A DNA stretch of 64,000 bases from an uncultured Ruminococcus sp. (GTDB taxonomy: Bacteria > Bacillota > Clostridia > Oscillospirales > Acutalibacteraceae). Both the position numbers and the translations under genes were made by a program. How positions within the stretch are numbered: the first letter of the stretch is position 1; each line of letters begins with the position of its first letter. Below are positions 17,309 to 25,851 of the stretch, one piece after another. The stretch is from positions 1 through 64,000 of the forward strand of contig CACWNY010000020.1 of assembly GCA_902762375.1 (NCBI GenBank), written 5' to 3'. The notes beneath the pieces were generated by a model, which saw only the letters and a program-made list of their open reading frames with translations, searched no databases and had not been told where the DNA came from.

Positions 17309-17340
17309 AAGGGACAGTCTTACGACTGTCCCTTTTTGTT
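17309..17340 (+). terminator. Rho-independent terminator
   Basis: Perfect 11-bp stem AAGGGACAGTC/GACTGTCCCTT with TTAC loop, followed by TTTGTTT. Confidence 0.92.
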
Positions 17341-17342
17341 TA

Positions 17343-17578
17343 CGGAGAGTTTAAGGGCGTTGCCCTTAAAAATCCTACAAGGGGCGTTGCCCCTTGACCC
17401 CACGAACTTTTTGAAAAAAGTTCGATAAAAACTTTTAATTGTCATAGCTAAGCCTGAGATAAAGACTTCCGAACGAAGTGAGCCTTGAAAGTTTTTTGTC
17501 CACTTTTTTTCAAAAAAGTGGACAGGATTTTTAAGGGCGGTAGCCCTTAAACAGGGGTTCGGGGACAGCGTCCCCGAC
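17343..17578. repeat. MPR copy 7 (full)
   Basis: Left arm P3 and P2 with P1 as CGAACTTT/AAAGTTCG; centre TTCCGAACGAAGTGAGCC; right arm P1 CCACTTTT/AAAAGTGG, no P2, P3 as AGGGCGGTAGCCCTT. It ends in a GC hairpin TCGGGGAC/GTCCCCGA (17557-17575) next to the ilvN stop, which may help termination there although it lacks a T tract. Confidence 0.82.
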
Positions 17579-17583
17579 AAAGA

Positions 17584-18060
17584 CTATTTGGTGGCGGTGC
17601 GTTCGATGGCGACCGTTCCTGTACGGGCAATCTCTTTGATACCGTATGGACGAAGCAGTTCCACAAGGGTGTCAACATTTTCAACGGTGTCGGCAATCTG
17701 AATGGTAATGGTACTCAGGCTGACATCTATAATTTTAGCATTCATCAGTTCGGCAATACCCATGATTTCTACTCTGGATTTGATGTTGCTGTTTACTTTG
17801 ATGAGTGCCAGTTCACGGCTGATGTGGTTTTTCAGCAGTCGGACTTCTATGACGGGAATGAGTTTGTTTAATTGTTTCTGAATTTGTTCCGCAATATACT
17901 CATCGCCGTCAGCGACAATCGTAATTCGGGAAACACTTATATCGGTTGTCACACCGACAGCAAGACTTTCTATATTAAATCCACGCCTTGAAAACAGTCC
18001 TGTAATCTTACTCAGAACGCCTGCATAATTCTCCACAAGGATATACATGGTGTGTTTCAT
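17584..18060 (-). CDS. ilvN: Acetolactate synthase small (regulatory) subunit
   Basis: 158 residues. An N-terminal ACT domain (about 3-75: YILVENYAGVLSKITGLFSRRGFNI) binds valine and confers feedback inhibition on the large subunit; a C-terminal ACT-like half follows. AAAGGGGAAG precedes the ATG. It lies 20 bp downstream of ilvB in the same transcript, the usual ilvBN order in branched-chain amino acid synthesis. Confidence 0.95.
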   Translation of the reverse strand: MKHTMYILVENYAGVLSKITGLFSRRGFNIESLAVGVTTDISVSRITIVADGDEYIAEQIQKQLNKLIPVIEVRLLKNHISRELALIKVNSNIKSRVEIMGIAELMNAKIIDVSLSTITIQIADTVENVDTLVELLRPYGIKEIARTGTVAIERTATK

Positions 18061-18080
18061 AAAAATATCTTCCCCTTTCT

Positions 18081-19706
18081 TTATATTGACGGTGTATCAG
18101 GACTGACATGACACACCAAAAGAAATGGTTTGTCAGACTGTATCATCTGTTGTGCATACTGTTCAGCCTCTTCATTGGAGGTGGCATACGCTGATGGGAT
18201 ATTATAAGCGTCGGCAATTTTCATGAAGTCAGGTGTCTGTTCATCAAGGAATACGCCTGAATAATTGCCGTGATAGAGGTTTTTCTGTAATTCTCTGACC
18301 ATGCCAAGACGGTCATTACGCATGATAATGATTTTGACATTGAGATGGTTCTGGGCAATCGTACCCAGTTCGTTCATACTCATCTGGAAAGACCCGTCAC
18401 CGCAGACAACAACAACTTCTCTGTTCGGTCTGGCAAATTTTGCTCCGATAGCTGCAGGTACAGAATATCCCATCGTCCCCATACCGCCTGTGGTCAGAAA
18501 ACGACCTTCCTTGATACGGAAATTGTTCGCACACCATATCTGGTTCTGTCCGACATCAGCAACCAGAATGGATTTGTTGGGCAACATTTCGGAAAGTCTG
18601 GCAATGAAACTTCTCGGTTCTACGCAACCTTCAAATTGGGGCGGAATACGGAATAATTCCTTTTTCCAGCGTTCGGTAGTGTCCGCCCATAAGTGCGGAA
18701 CATGATAGTCGCCGATAAGGTCATCTAATTTTTCAATGACGATTTTCATATCACCGACAATCGGTATATCTGTAGCCACATTTTTTCCGATTTCAGCAGG
18801 GTCAATATCAATATGAATGATTTTGGAACGGGCAGAAAGCTGGTCGGGAGAGGCAACAGCACGGTCACCTACTCTTGCTCCGCAAAGCAGAATGACATCA
18901 GCTTCATGAATGGCACGGTTGGCAACACGCTTTCCGTGAGAACCTAACATACCTAAATAAAGTTTGTTCTCTGTGGGCATAACACCAATACCCATCATCG
19001 TTGATACAACAGGTATGCCCGTTTTCATCGCAAAATCAACCAGTTTCAGTTTTGCTCCCGAAGTCAGTACACCGCCCCCTGCACAAATCACAGGTCTGGA
19101 GGCATTGCGGATAAGTTCAACCGCTTTTTCAATCTGTCGGTTATGACCTGCTGTATGCGGTTTGTAACCGACAATTTCCGCCTTTTCGGGATAGACAAAC
19201 GCTTCAATTTGATTGCTCTGGATATCTATGGGAATATCAATCAGTACGGGTCCTGGACGACCTGTTGTGGCAATATAGAAGGCTTCTTTAAAAATTCTGG
19301 GTAAATCTTCCGTCTTTTTGACAAGATAGCTGTGCTTGACAAAAGGTTCACAAGCTCCTGTAATATCCGCTTCCTGAAAAACATCTCTGCCTATTAAATC
19401 ACTGCGAACCTGTCCCGTAATGGCGATGATGGGAATAGAATCCATATAGGCGGTTGCAATACCTGTAATCATGTTGGTAGCTCCTGGCCCTGATGTGGCT
19501 ACACATACACCCGGCTTGCTCACCGAACGGGCATAACCACTGGCTGAATGTACGGAATTTTGTTCCTGTCTTACCAGAATGTGTTTTACGGACGAGTTAA
19601 GCAAAGCATCATAAAACGGACATATCGCCGCTCCCGGATAGCCGAAGATGATTTCTACCCCCTCAGCCTCCAGACACTTTACCATTATTTCTGCACCACT
19701 TATCAT
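18081..19706 (-). CDS. ilvB: Acetolactate synthase large (catalytic) subunit
   Basis: ThDP- and FAD-dependent enzyme condensing pyruvate to acetolactate (or with 2-ketobutyrate) at the head of valine, leucine and isoleucine synthesis. 541 residues. FGYPGAAICPFYDAL, the ThDP-activating Glu region RQEQNSVHSASGYAR, SGPGATN, and the Mg/ThDP motif GDGSFQMSMNELGT are all present. ATG 19706 (GGAGT 11 nt upstream) is preferred to the in-frame TTG at 19724, which has no ribosome site. MPR copy 8 lies directly upstream and no T-box or leader peptide was found. Confidence 0.95.
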   Translation of the reverse strand: MISGAEIMVKCLEAEGVEIIFGYPGAAICPFYDALLNSSVKHILVRQEQNSVHSASGYARSVSKPGVCVATSGPGATNMITGIATAYMDSIPIIAITGQVRSDLIGRDVFQEADITGACEPFVKHSYLVKKTEDLPRIFKEAFYIATTGRPGPVLIDIPIDIQSNQIEAFVYPEKAEIVGYKPHTAGHNRQIEKAVELIRNASRPVICAGGGVLTSGAKLKLVDFAMKTGIPVVSTMMGIGVMPTENKLYLGMLGSHGKRVANRAIHEADVILLCGARVGDRAVASPDQLSARSKIIHIDIDPAEIGKNVATDIPIVGDMKIVIEKLDDLIGDYHVPHLWADTTERWKKELFRIPPQFEGCVEPRSFIARLSEMLPNKSILVADVGQNQIWCANNFRIKEGRFLTTGGMGTMGYSVPAAIGAKFARPNREVVVVCGDGSFQMSMNELGTIAQNHLNVKIIIMRNDRLGMVRELQKNLYHGNYSGVFLDEQTPDFMKIADAYNIPSAYATSNEEAEQYAQQMIQSDKPFLLVCHVSPDTPSI

Positions 19707-19756
19707 TATAAAGAAACACTCCAATCATCAAATTTATAGTTGAAAATTTATCTACC

Positions 19757-19920
19757 TGTGCGGTTGAAAGTCAAATAGTTATTGTCAAAATTTGCTTACG
19801 CAAATTTTGTTTGGATTTTGAAGAGTTTAAGGGCTTCGCCCTTAAAAATCCCACAAGGGGCTTTGCCCCTTGACCCCACCACTTTTGAAAAAGTGGACAA
19901 AACTTTTAATTGTCATAGCT
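19757..19920. repeat. MPR copy 8 (half, with P4 and boundary module)
   Basis: Begins CTGTGCGGTTGAAAGTCAAA, the same outer edge as copies 1 and 2, then P4-P3-P2-P1 in minus orientation and the TTTAATTGTCATAGCTAA edge. Its last bases form the stop codon of the FUSC gene, so the element sits exactly on that gene's 3' end. Confidence 0.85.
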
Positions 19921-21703
19921 AATTTGTCAGTCGTTTTTTCATGGCAATCATCCAGTCAGCAGGTAAGGCAACAGGTTTAAGGATTGTCATGGCGTAGGCG
20001 ATTTCGGAAAGCAAATCACAGTTGAAAGAAAGCATACCCGAATACCGCATTTTATTATTTTGGGTGTTGGTAAACGGTGTATTGCTGATATGGTCAACCA
20101 TGAGATGTTGCAGGAACATCAGCTCACAGAGATAGGGAGTAGCAGGAGAATTGAATTGAGAATGTTCCAACAGGTACATAGCCGTCCAGTTGATTTGTGC
20201 GAGGTCACTAGTATGGAAGTTATAGACACGGTAAGAGGGAGTTTTCAGGACAAATCTAACAACCAGCCAACTGATAAGACAAGCCGAAAGCATAACTGCA
20301 GACTTAATCATGACTTCTCCACCGATGAGTGCCGTAGGGAAAATGACAACGGAAATTATCAGACTGGAAAAAACCGCTTTCATAAAAGGACTTTTGACGG
20401 AAAACATAGCCATCACACTGAAAATAAAAGTCAAAGGAAGGCGAATGTTAAAAGGTACAGTGCTGAGGACTGCCATATATAATACACAGGTGATAATCAT
20501 ACCGCCGATACCTCTGAGGGTATAAGGGAATTTCAGTTCGGGATAGATAGACAGTACCGCAAGGGCAGATACAGGCAATATCATAGCGTCTGTAATAGGG
20601 AGAATTTGTCCGAGTAAGGTACAGACTGCCAATGTTACGGCAGTCTTGACAGATTTCCGCAGATTGTAGGAATACGAAAAAGAAAAACGCTTTTTCAGTA
20701 CCGAAATGCGAAAACGCATAGCCTGTCTGAAACGGCTTTTAATCATAGGACGGTTTCTGAATTTAAGACTGTCCACGAGGGAAAGCAGATATTTTTTCCA
20801 TAAAGAGGACAGGGTTTTATTGCTCAGAGAGTAATCTTCTACAAAGCCGTTGATTTCGATGGCAAGACGCTTAAGCGATTTGATTTTCGTGAAAACACGG
20901 CAAAGTTCTTCAAAATAGCGTTGGTCATCTTCATTCAGTTCGGGAAGTTTGGATTTTGTATCATAGATAAGGTCACTGATTTGTTGCAAGGTCATCAAAG
21001 AAAGCAGATGTTTCTTCTGCGTTTCGTCCAGCAGACAGCCTTGATTGACAAAAGTATTATGTGTGGCTTTACAGAAATCTTTGGTAATCAGGAATAAATC
21101 ACGGTCTTTTTTGATATGTTCTTTATTGATAAAGATTTTCAGTTTATTGGCAATCGCTTTACAGCCGTCAAGCACATAGGGATTGTCTTTTTTTCTGACA
21201 AAGGAACTGTTGGCAATCACATGAAACAGAAATAGACACGCAACAGAATAGACAAAACAAATCAGCGTACATACATAAGCAAACGGAATACGGTATAATT
21301 CTATAGCACCTGCATATTCCATTAACAACAGTTGCAGACAGATGGTAAACGATATTCCGCCAAAGTGAAGATTATCACAAAACACAAACGATACCACACC
21401 GACAACAATCAGATTGACCGCCGTTGCCACAAAAGGATTTAATCCCGCAAATATGCCGATGGTAATAATCACTAAAAGTAAAGTGAACTGCCGTATGTAG
21501 TTGAAAACATTGAAAGTCGTATCAAATAATTCCTTTAAAGTAATAATGCACACAACAGCAATACACATCATATCACTGCCGTAAATAGCGTTGACGATAA
21601 AACATAATGCAATTCCCATAACAGAAACAGGCAGATAATGTTTAAATGTTTTCCAGATATCTTTTATCAACACAACAAAGTTATCTTTCAGTTTGGTAAA
21701 CAT
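19919..21703 (-). CDS. FUSC-family integral membrane protein
   Basis: 594 residues in two similar halves, each with a bundle of about five to six membrane helices (about 20-165 and 350-500) followed by a cytoplasmic helical region. This is the fusaric-acid-resistance-like (FUSC/YccS/ArAE) architecture, linked to efflux of aromatic acids or unknown solutes. ATG 21703 is chosen because AAGGAAGGA stands 7 nt upstream. The stop codon TAG is part of MPR copy 8. Stand-alone gene; substrate unknown. Confidence 0.7.
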   Translation of the reverse strand: MFTKLKDNFVVLIKDIWKTFKHYLPVSVMGIALCFIVNAIYGSDMMCIAVVCIITLKELFDTTFNVFNYIRQFTLLLVIITIGIFAGLNPFVATAVNLIVVGVVSFVFCDNLHFGGISFTICLQLLLMEYAGAIELYRIPFAYVCTLICFVYSVACLFLFHVIANSSFVRKKDNPYVLDGCKAIANKLKIFINKEHIKKDRDLFLITKDFCKATHNTFVNQGCLLDETQKKHLLSLMTLQQISDLIYDTKSKLPELNEDDQRYFEELCRVFTKIKSLKRLAIEINGFVEDYSLSNKTLSSLWKKYLLSLVDSLKFRNRPMIKSRFRQAMRFRISVLKKRFSFSYSYNLRKSVKTAVTLAVCTLLGQILPITDAMILPVSALAVLSIYPELKFPYTLRGIGGMIITCVLYMAVLSTVPFNIRLPLTFIFSVMAMFSVKSPFMKAVFSSLIISVVIFPTALIGGEVMIKSAVMLSACLISWLVVRFVLKTPSYRVYNFHTSDLAQINWTAMYLLEHSQFNSPATPYLCELMFLQHLMVDHISNTPFTNTQNNKMRYSGMLSFNCDLLSEIAYAMTILKPVALPADWMIAMKKRLTN

Positions 21704-21748
21704 ACGCAATTCCTTCCTTGATACAAAGTAAAACAACATACCTCTCTA

Positions 21749-21777
21749 ATTTTATACTATTTTGTACTTACAGTCAA
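21749..21777 (-). promoter_or_regulatory. Sigma-A promoter of the FUSC gene
   Basis: Minus strand TTGACT (21772-21777), 17 bp, TAAAAT (21749-21754). Confidence 0.6.
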
Positions 21778-21838
21778 GATTTTGAAAAATTTTGTATAGA
21801 ACAAATGAATTTCCATGTCTTTTTTTGACACGGAAGCG

Positions 21839-21984
21839 TATAGCTATGACAATGAAAAGTTTTTGTCCACTTTTTTCAAAAAGTGGGCAGGGTTAAGGGG
21901 CGGCAGCCCCTTAGCAGGATTTTAAAGGGCGGCAGCCCTTTAACGCATAAAAATCCAAACAAAATTTGCGTAAGCAAATTTTGT
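21839..21984. repeat. MPR copy 9 (half, with P4)
   Basis: Right-oriented arm: TAGCTATGACAATGAAAAG edge, P1 as CCCACTTT-type, P2 as AAGGGGCGGCAGCCCCTT, P3 as AAAGGGCGGCAGCCCTTT, and P4. It separates the divergent FUSC and gntR promoters. Confidence 0.85.
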
Positions 21985-22006
21985 CAATTCAGACAGAAAA
22001 ATTCTC

Positions 22007-22065
22007 TTGACATCAGCAAGAGAATATGCTATATTAATTGTATTAATTGAGCTAGTACAATTAAT
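22007..22065 (+). promoter_or_regulatory. Promoter and operator of the gntR-ABC operon
   Basis: TTGACA (22007-22012) and TATATT (22030-22035), 17-bp spacer. Overlapping the -10 is a perfect inverted repeat ATTAATTGTA (22033-22042) and TACAATTAAT (22056-22065), 13 bp apart. The TTGTA-N13-TACAA form resembles operators of YtrA-type GntR repressors, so autoregulation by the first gene is likely. Confidence 0.72.
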
Positions 22066-22091
22066 ATGTTTACAGAAAGGAGCGGACAGTT

Positions 22092-22466
22092 TTGTTTTCT
22101 ATTGATTATCACAGCCGACAGCCGATTTACGAACAGTTGTATGATAATGTTATCCATCTGGTATCGTTGGGAGTGCTGACACCTGATGAACAGCTTCCCC
22201 CTGTCAGACAGCTTGCTATGGAACTGGGAATTAATCCCAATACCGTTTCCAAAGCTTACAAAAATCTGGAAAATGACGGTATGATTTATTCGGTAGTCGG
22301 GAAAGGGTCTTTTATTTCGGGAAAGTCGGATATCACCGAATGGAAAAAACAGGAAATTACCACAAAGATAACACAAGCCGTACAGGAAGCTGTAAAATTA
22401 GGCATAGAACAACAACAGATTGTCGAACTTGTTGACACGGTTTATAAAGGAGGGAATCAATCTTGA
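22092..22466 (+). CDS. GntR-family regulator, YtrA subfamily
   Basis: 124 residues: an N-terminal winged helix (about 8-75; [41 protein letters not shown]) and a short helical C-terminus without the large effector domain, which defines the YtrA group. These repress ABC-exporter operons and respond to cell-wall-active peptides in some species. The start is TTG 22092, 9 nt after AAAGGAG. The stop overlaps the next start (TTGA), so translation is coupled. Confidence 0.88.
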   Translation: MFSIDYHSRQPIYEQLYDNVIHLVSLGVLTPDEQLPPVRQLAMELGINPNTVSKAYKNLENDGMIYSVVGKGSFISGKSDITEWKKQEITTKITQAVQEAVKLGIEQQQIVELVDTVYKGGNQS

Positions 22467-23374
22467 TAACGATTGAAAATGTATCGAAAACTTTTGGTAC
22501 GGTAAAGGCACTGAATAATTTGAGCATTACCATAACATCAGGAACAGTGTTCGGTCTGGTAGGGTCGAATGGCAGTGGAAAAAGTACTTTGCTGAGAATT
22601 TTATCGGGTGTATACACCGCAGACAGTGGCAGTATTACGATAGATGGCGAAAATGCTTACGATAACGAAATGGTTAAAGGAAAATGCTGTTTTGTATCAG
22701 ATTTTCCGTATTTTTCCAACAATGCCACCCTTAAAAACATGGCAGTACTGTACCGTTCATTATACCCGAACTGGAATGAGGAAAAATATCAGACCTTATC
22801 CAAAATTTTCCCTATCAATAACAAGGACAAAATCATCAGAATGTCGAAAGGTATGCAAAGACAGGTAGCTTTGATACTGGCACTTTCGGTATGTCCGAAA
22901 TACCTCTTTCTGGACGAAATCTTTGACGGTCTTGACCCCGTTATCCGACAGCTTGTCAAAAAACTGATAGTAGACGATATCACCGAAAACAATATGACAG
23001 TCATTATCGCTTCACACAATCTGAGAGAACTCGAAGATATCTGTGACCACATCGGATTTCTGCACAAGGGCGGAATACTTCTGGAACAGGAAATTGATGA
23101 TTTGAAACTCAATCTGCACCGTATACAGGTAGCTTACGAAAATCCGTTGCCTGAAAATGCGTTTGCACAACTGGATATCGTCAAACTCAAGAATACAGGA
23201 AAACTGTATGAACTGGTTGCCAGAGGAACTCTGGAAGAAATAGAAACGATAGTAAAATCACACAATCCTTTATTCTGTGAAGTGTTACCGCTTACTCTGG
23301 AAGAAATCTTTATCAGTGAAATGGAGGTGGCAGGATATGACATCGACAATATCCTCAATCAACAAACCCAATAA
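22463..23374 (+). CDS. ABC exporter ATP-binding protein (YtrB-like)
   Basis: 303 residues with a complete nucleotide-binding domain: Walker [10 protein letters not shown] (about 34-42), signature SKGMQRQ in place of LSGGQ (about 133), Walker B YLFLDE (about 152) and switch His in IIASHN. The C-terminal 80 residues form an accessory domain common in the antibiotic-exporter group. Start TTG 22463 with AAGGAGGG 8 nt upstream. It pairs with the permease whose start overlaps its last 38 bases. Confidence 0.9.
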   Translation: MITIENVSKTFGTVKALNNLSITITSGTVFGLVGSNGSGKSTLLRILSGVYTADSGSITIDGENAYDNEMVKGKCCFVSDFPYFSNNATLKNMAVLYRSLYPNWNEEKYQTLSKIFPINNKDKIIRMSKGMQRQVALILALSVCPKYLFLDEIFDGLDPVIRQLVKKLIVDDITENNMTVIIASHNLRELEDICDHIGFLHKGGILLEQEIDDLKLNLHRIQVAYENPLPENAFAQLDIVKLKNTGKLYELVARGTLEEIETIVKSHNPLFCEVLPLTLEEIFISEMEVAGYDIDNILNQQTQ

Positions 23375-25502
23375 AAAGAATAGCTTTTTCGGTTTAGTCA
23401 AATGGTCATTTTTCAGCAGTGTACCGTTATTTGTGGTGTACTGTTGTATACTGGCAATCGTTTTGCCGATATCCATATTTTCAGCAATGGCAAATGAAAG
23501 TTATAGTTATGTCAATCGTGTATTTGATGTATTTATTCCTGTATTGGAAGTCATTTTCGTGATATTTTTCGGAATAATTTTATTCAAAGATTTTCATAAC
23601 AAACGCAGTGTAGACTTATACGCTTCTTTTCCTGTCAAGAAAGTAACGATGTTTCTGGCAAAATATGTGGCAGGTATACTGATGTTGTTGATACCGCTTT
23701 TGGTGTTTACTTTTATCGCAGGACTGATACCGTCCATGTTTCCCGAACCACATCACATCATAGATGATTTCGGAGAATATGATACTTACTCTGTCATTGT
23801 ACAACCCTATTTACCGTATATTATGAAAGAGTGTCTGCGTATGTTTTTAGGTGTAATTGCCACTTATTCTATGTTTACGGTAACCGCTTTACTGTGCGGA
23901 ACAATTTTAAGTACATTGATTTCTTATGGTGTTGTCAATATACTATATCCTGTATTGATAATGTTGATGCTGGAGTTACTGACAAAGACTATACCAGGAT
24001 TGTCATTTGTCAAGGATAACGGATTGCATATGGTAGGTTTTATTACGATGACGGCATTATCACCTGTTTTGCTGTTGGTTCTTGCAGGACAAATTCACAT
24101 CAGCAGTGCAGAAGAAATTTTAATGAGTGAACCTGTATTGACATTAACCGGTTATATTCTGTTTTGTGTTATCTTTACTGTTCTGATGATAGTGGCAGGT
24201 TGTCTGATTGCCAAAAGACGCAAAAATGAAAATGTGCAAAATTCATTTATTAACCGTATTTCAAAATCCATTATTACCGTCTTTATTGTAGTGACTTCAT
24301 CTATTGTGTCAGGGACTGTTTTCAAAACCGGTTTTTATCATTCTATTAATGAAGGAAGTGTCAATACAACAGTAATTTTTCTTCTTGGCAGTGTCTTAGG
24401 TGCGATACTTTCATTCCTTGTATTCACTTTTGTTTATAATAAAGGGGTAAAGGGATTTTTCAAAGAATTGCCTGTATTTGGTATTTCGATGGGAATTGTA
24501 CTGGCGATGGTACTGGTTGTTATTACAGGATGTTTCGGTACAGACAGTTATGTGCCAAAAACAGAAGATATTGAGTCGGTAGCGATTGTTAATGATTATC
24601 TGAGCGTGGATTTATACGAGCAAAATGGGTATTATCAATTTTATCAGAATAGTAATTACAGTATTCCGGAATATATTTCGTGTGAAACCTATTATGACAG
24701 TGATAACCATGAAAAAGTCATGAACTATCATTTACAAGATAAGGCTATCATAGAAAAAACAAGACAAATTCATCAGTTGATTATTGATGATGTGAAATCT
24801 AAGAACAGTCCTTTTTATACCCTTTTCGGAGCAGAAGAAAATTATTATTACGAAGAAGAAGAGTACTATAACGGAGGCGATATCGCATATAGAAAGCCTT
24901 ACAGCAAGGAAACAGATATTCAGATACAGTATATCCTCACAAACGGAAAAACTGTGACAAAAAAGTATAGTAAAATATATTGTACGAATGATGAAATCAG
25001 TAAGTTACTCAATGAAATCATGTCATCAGATACTTATAAACAAAACTGTTTCAGTTTCATGAAACACGACATACAACATTTAACTATTGAAAGCATACAG
25101 CATATTTTTGAAGATACTACTTATACTGCAGAAGAGGTAGGTACAGATTTTTATAATGATGAACAGAAGCTGAAAGAACTCTACCATACATTCGTACAGG
25201 ATTTCATGAACGATAAAAATGTTTTAGATACTGTTATTAGGCAAAATCTGTTATACAGACAAAGCGAGGACAGTTATAATGAACTTTCCGAAAGAGAAGA
25301 TGATTTAGTATTGCGAATGGTATTCGAGCAGAGAAAACGGACAGCCAATAAAAAGATTGATGAGGAATACATTCCCACAAAAGAAGAATACTGGTATTTG
25401 TCATCAGGATATACCAACACCATCAATCTTGCAAAGAAGTACAGTAAGCAAAAAATATCCTCACCAAATGAATATGTATTTATCTCAAAATACAACGACT
25501 AG
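23337..25502 (+). CDS. ABC-2 type permease with large extracytoplasmic C-terminal domain
   Basis: 721 residues. The first 410 or so hold about ten hydrophobic segments, including [20 protein letters not shown], a cytoplasmic loop typical of the ABC-2 permeases paired with YtrB-like ATPases. After the last helix (ending [11 protein letters not shown]) about 290 residues of polar, Tyr/Glu-rich sequence follow, predicted outside the membrane, where a substrate or peptide could be sensed. ATG 23337 with GGAGGTGG upstream is chosen; an earlier in-frame ATG at 23277 lies deep in the ATPase gene. The transported molecule is unknown. Confidence 0.75.
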   Translation: MTSTISSINKPNKKNSFFGLVKWSFFSSVPLFVVYCCILAIVLPISIFSAMANESYSYVNRVFDVFIPVLEVIFVIFFGIILFKDFHNKRSVDLYASFPVKKVTMFLAKYVAGILMLLIPLLVFTFIAGLIPSMFPEPHHIIDDFGEYDTYSVIVQPYLPYIMKECLRMFLGVIATYSMFTVTALLCGTILSTLISYGVVNILYPVLIMLMLELLTKTIPGLSFVKDNGLHMVGFITMTALSPVLLLVLAGQIHISSAEEILMSEPVLTLTGYILFCVIFTVLMIVAGCLIAKRRKNENVQNSFINRISKSIITVFIVVTSSIVSGTVFKTGFYHSINEGSVNTTVIFLLGSVLGAILSFLVFTFVYNKGVKGFFKELPVFGISMGIVLAMVLVVITGCFGTDSYVPKTEDIESVAIVNDYLSVDLYEQNGYYQFYQNSNYSIPEYISCETYYDSDNHEKVMNYHLQDKAIIEKTRQIHQLIIDDVKSKNSPFYTLFGAEENYYYEEEEYYNGGDIAYRKPYSKETDIQIQYILTNGKTVTKKYSKIYCTNDEISKLLNEIMSSDTYKQNCFSFMKHDIQHLTIESIQHIFEDTTYTAEEVGTDFYNDEQKLKELYHTFVQDFMNDKNVLDTVIRQNLLYRQSEDSYNELSEREDDLVLRMVFEQRKRTANKKIDEEYIPTKEEYWYLSSGYTNTINLAKKYSKQKISSPNEYVFISKYND

Positions 25503-25540
25503 GTTTAATTCGTAATGCGTAATTATCTGATAAAAAACAC

Positions 25541-25809
25541 CGTCAGGCGGTGACAATTAAAAGTTTTGTCCACTTTTTCAAAAGTGGTAGGGGTCAAGGG
25601 CAATGTCGTCAACTTAAGAGTGTCATTCCGAACGAAGTGAGGAATCTTTTGAAGATTCTTCGTCGCTTTCGCTCCTCAGAATGACAACAATATTCCTCAG
25701 AATGACAACAATATATTATTTCAAACAGGCTTTTTTCTTAAGTTGATGACATTGGGGTCAAGGGGACAAAGTCCCCTTTGTGGGATTTTTAAGGGCAAAG
25801 CCCTTAAAC
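25541..25809. repeat. MPR copy 10 (half), split by a nested element
   Basis: Right-oriented arm: AATTAAAAGTTTTGTCC, P1 CCACTTTT/AAAAGTGG, then GGGGTCAAGGG interrupted by the 152-bp element at 25602-25753, then P2 as AGGGGACAAAGTCCCCT and P3. An AATTCGTAATGCGTAATTA micro-repeat precedes it at about 25506. No gene lies in 25503-25851. Confidence 0.82.
25602..25753. mobile_element. 152-bp MITE-like element inserted in MPR copy 10
   Basis: 18-bp terminal inverted repeats, AATGTCGTCAACTTAAGA left and TCTTAAGTTGATGACATT right, with one mismatch. The MPR sequence GGGGTCAAGGG is present on both sides (25590-25600 and 25754-25764), consistent with an 11- to 12-bp target duplication as in some IS4-family elements. 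Inside are a hairpin GGAATCTTTTGAAGATTC and a doubled ATTCCTCAGAATGACAACAATA. No open frame. Confidence 0.75.
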
Positions 25810-25810
25810 G

Positions 25811-25845
25811 CAAAAGGAGGAATTTCCGAAAGGAAATTCCTCCTT
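25811..25845 (-). terminator. Rho-independent terminator of the LRR/Ig surface protein
   Basis: Perfect 14-bp stem AAGGAGGAATTTCC/GGAAATTCCTCCTT with a GAAA-type tetraloop and a T tract in the minus direction. Confidence 0.9.
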
Positions 25846-25851
25846 AACGAT

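Noticed and set aside
19707-19918. T-box leader or leader peptide for ilvBN
   Set aside because: The gap is filled by MPR copy 8. No specifier loop, TGGN antiterminator or Leu/Val/Ile-rich peptide was seen.
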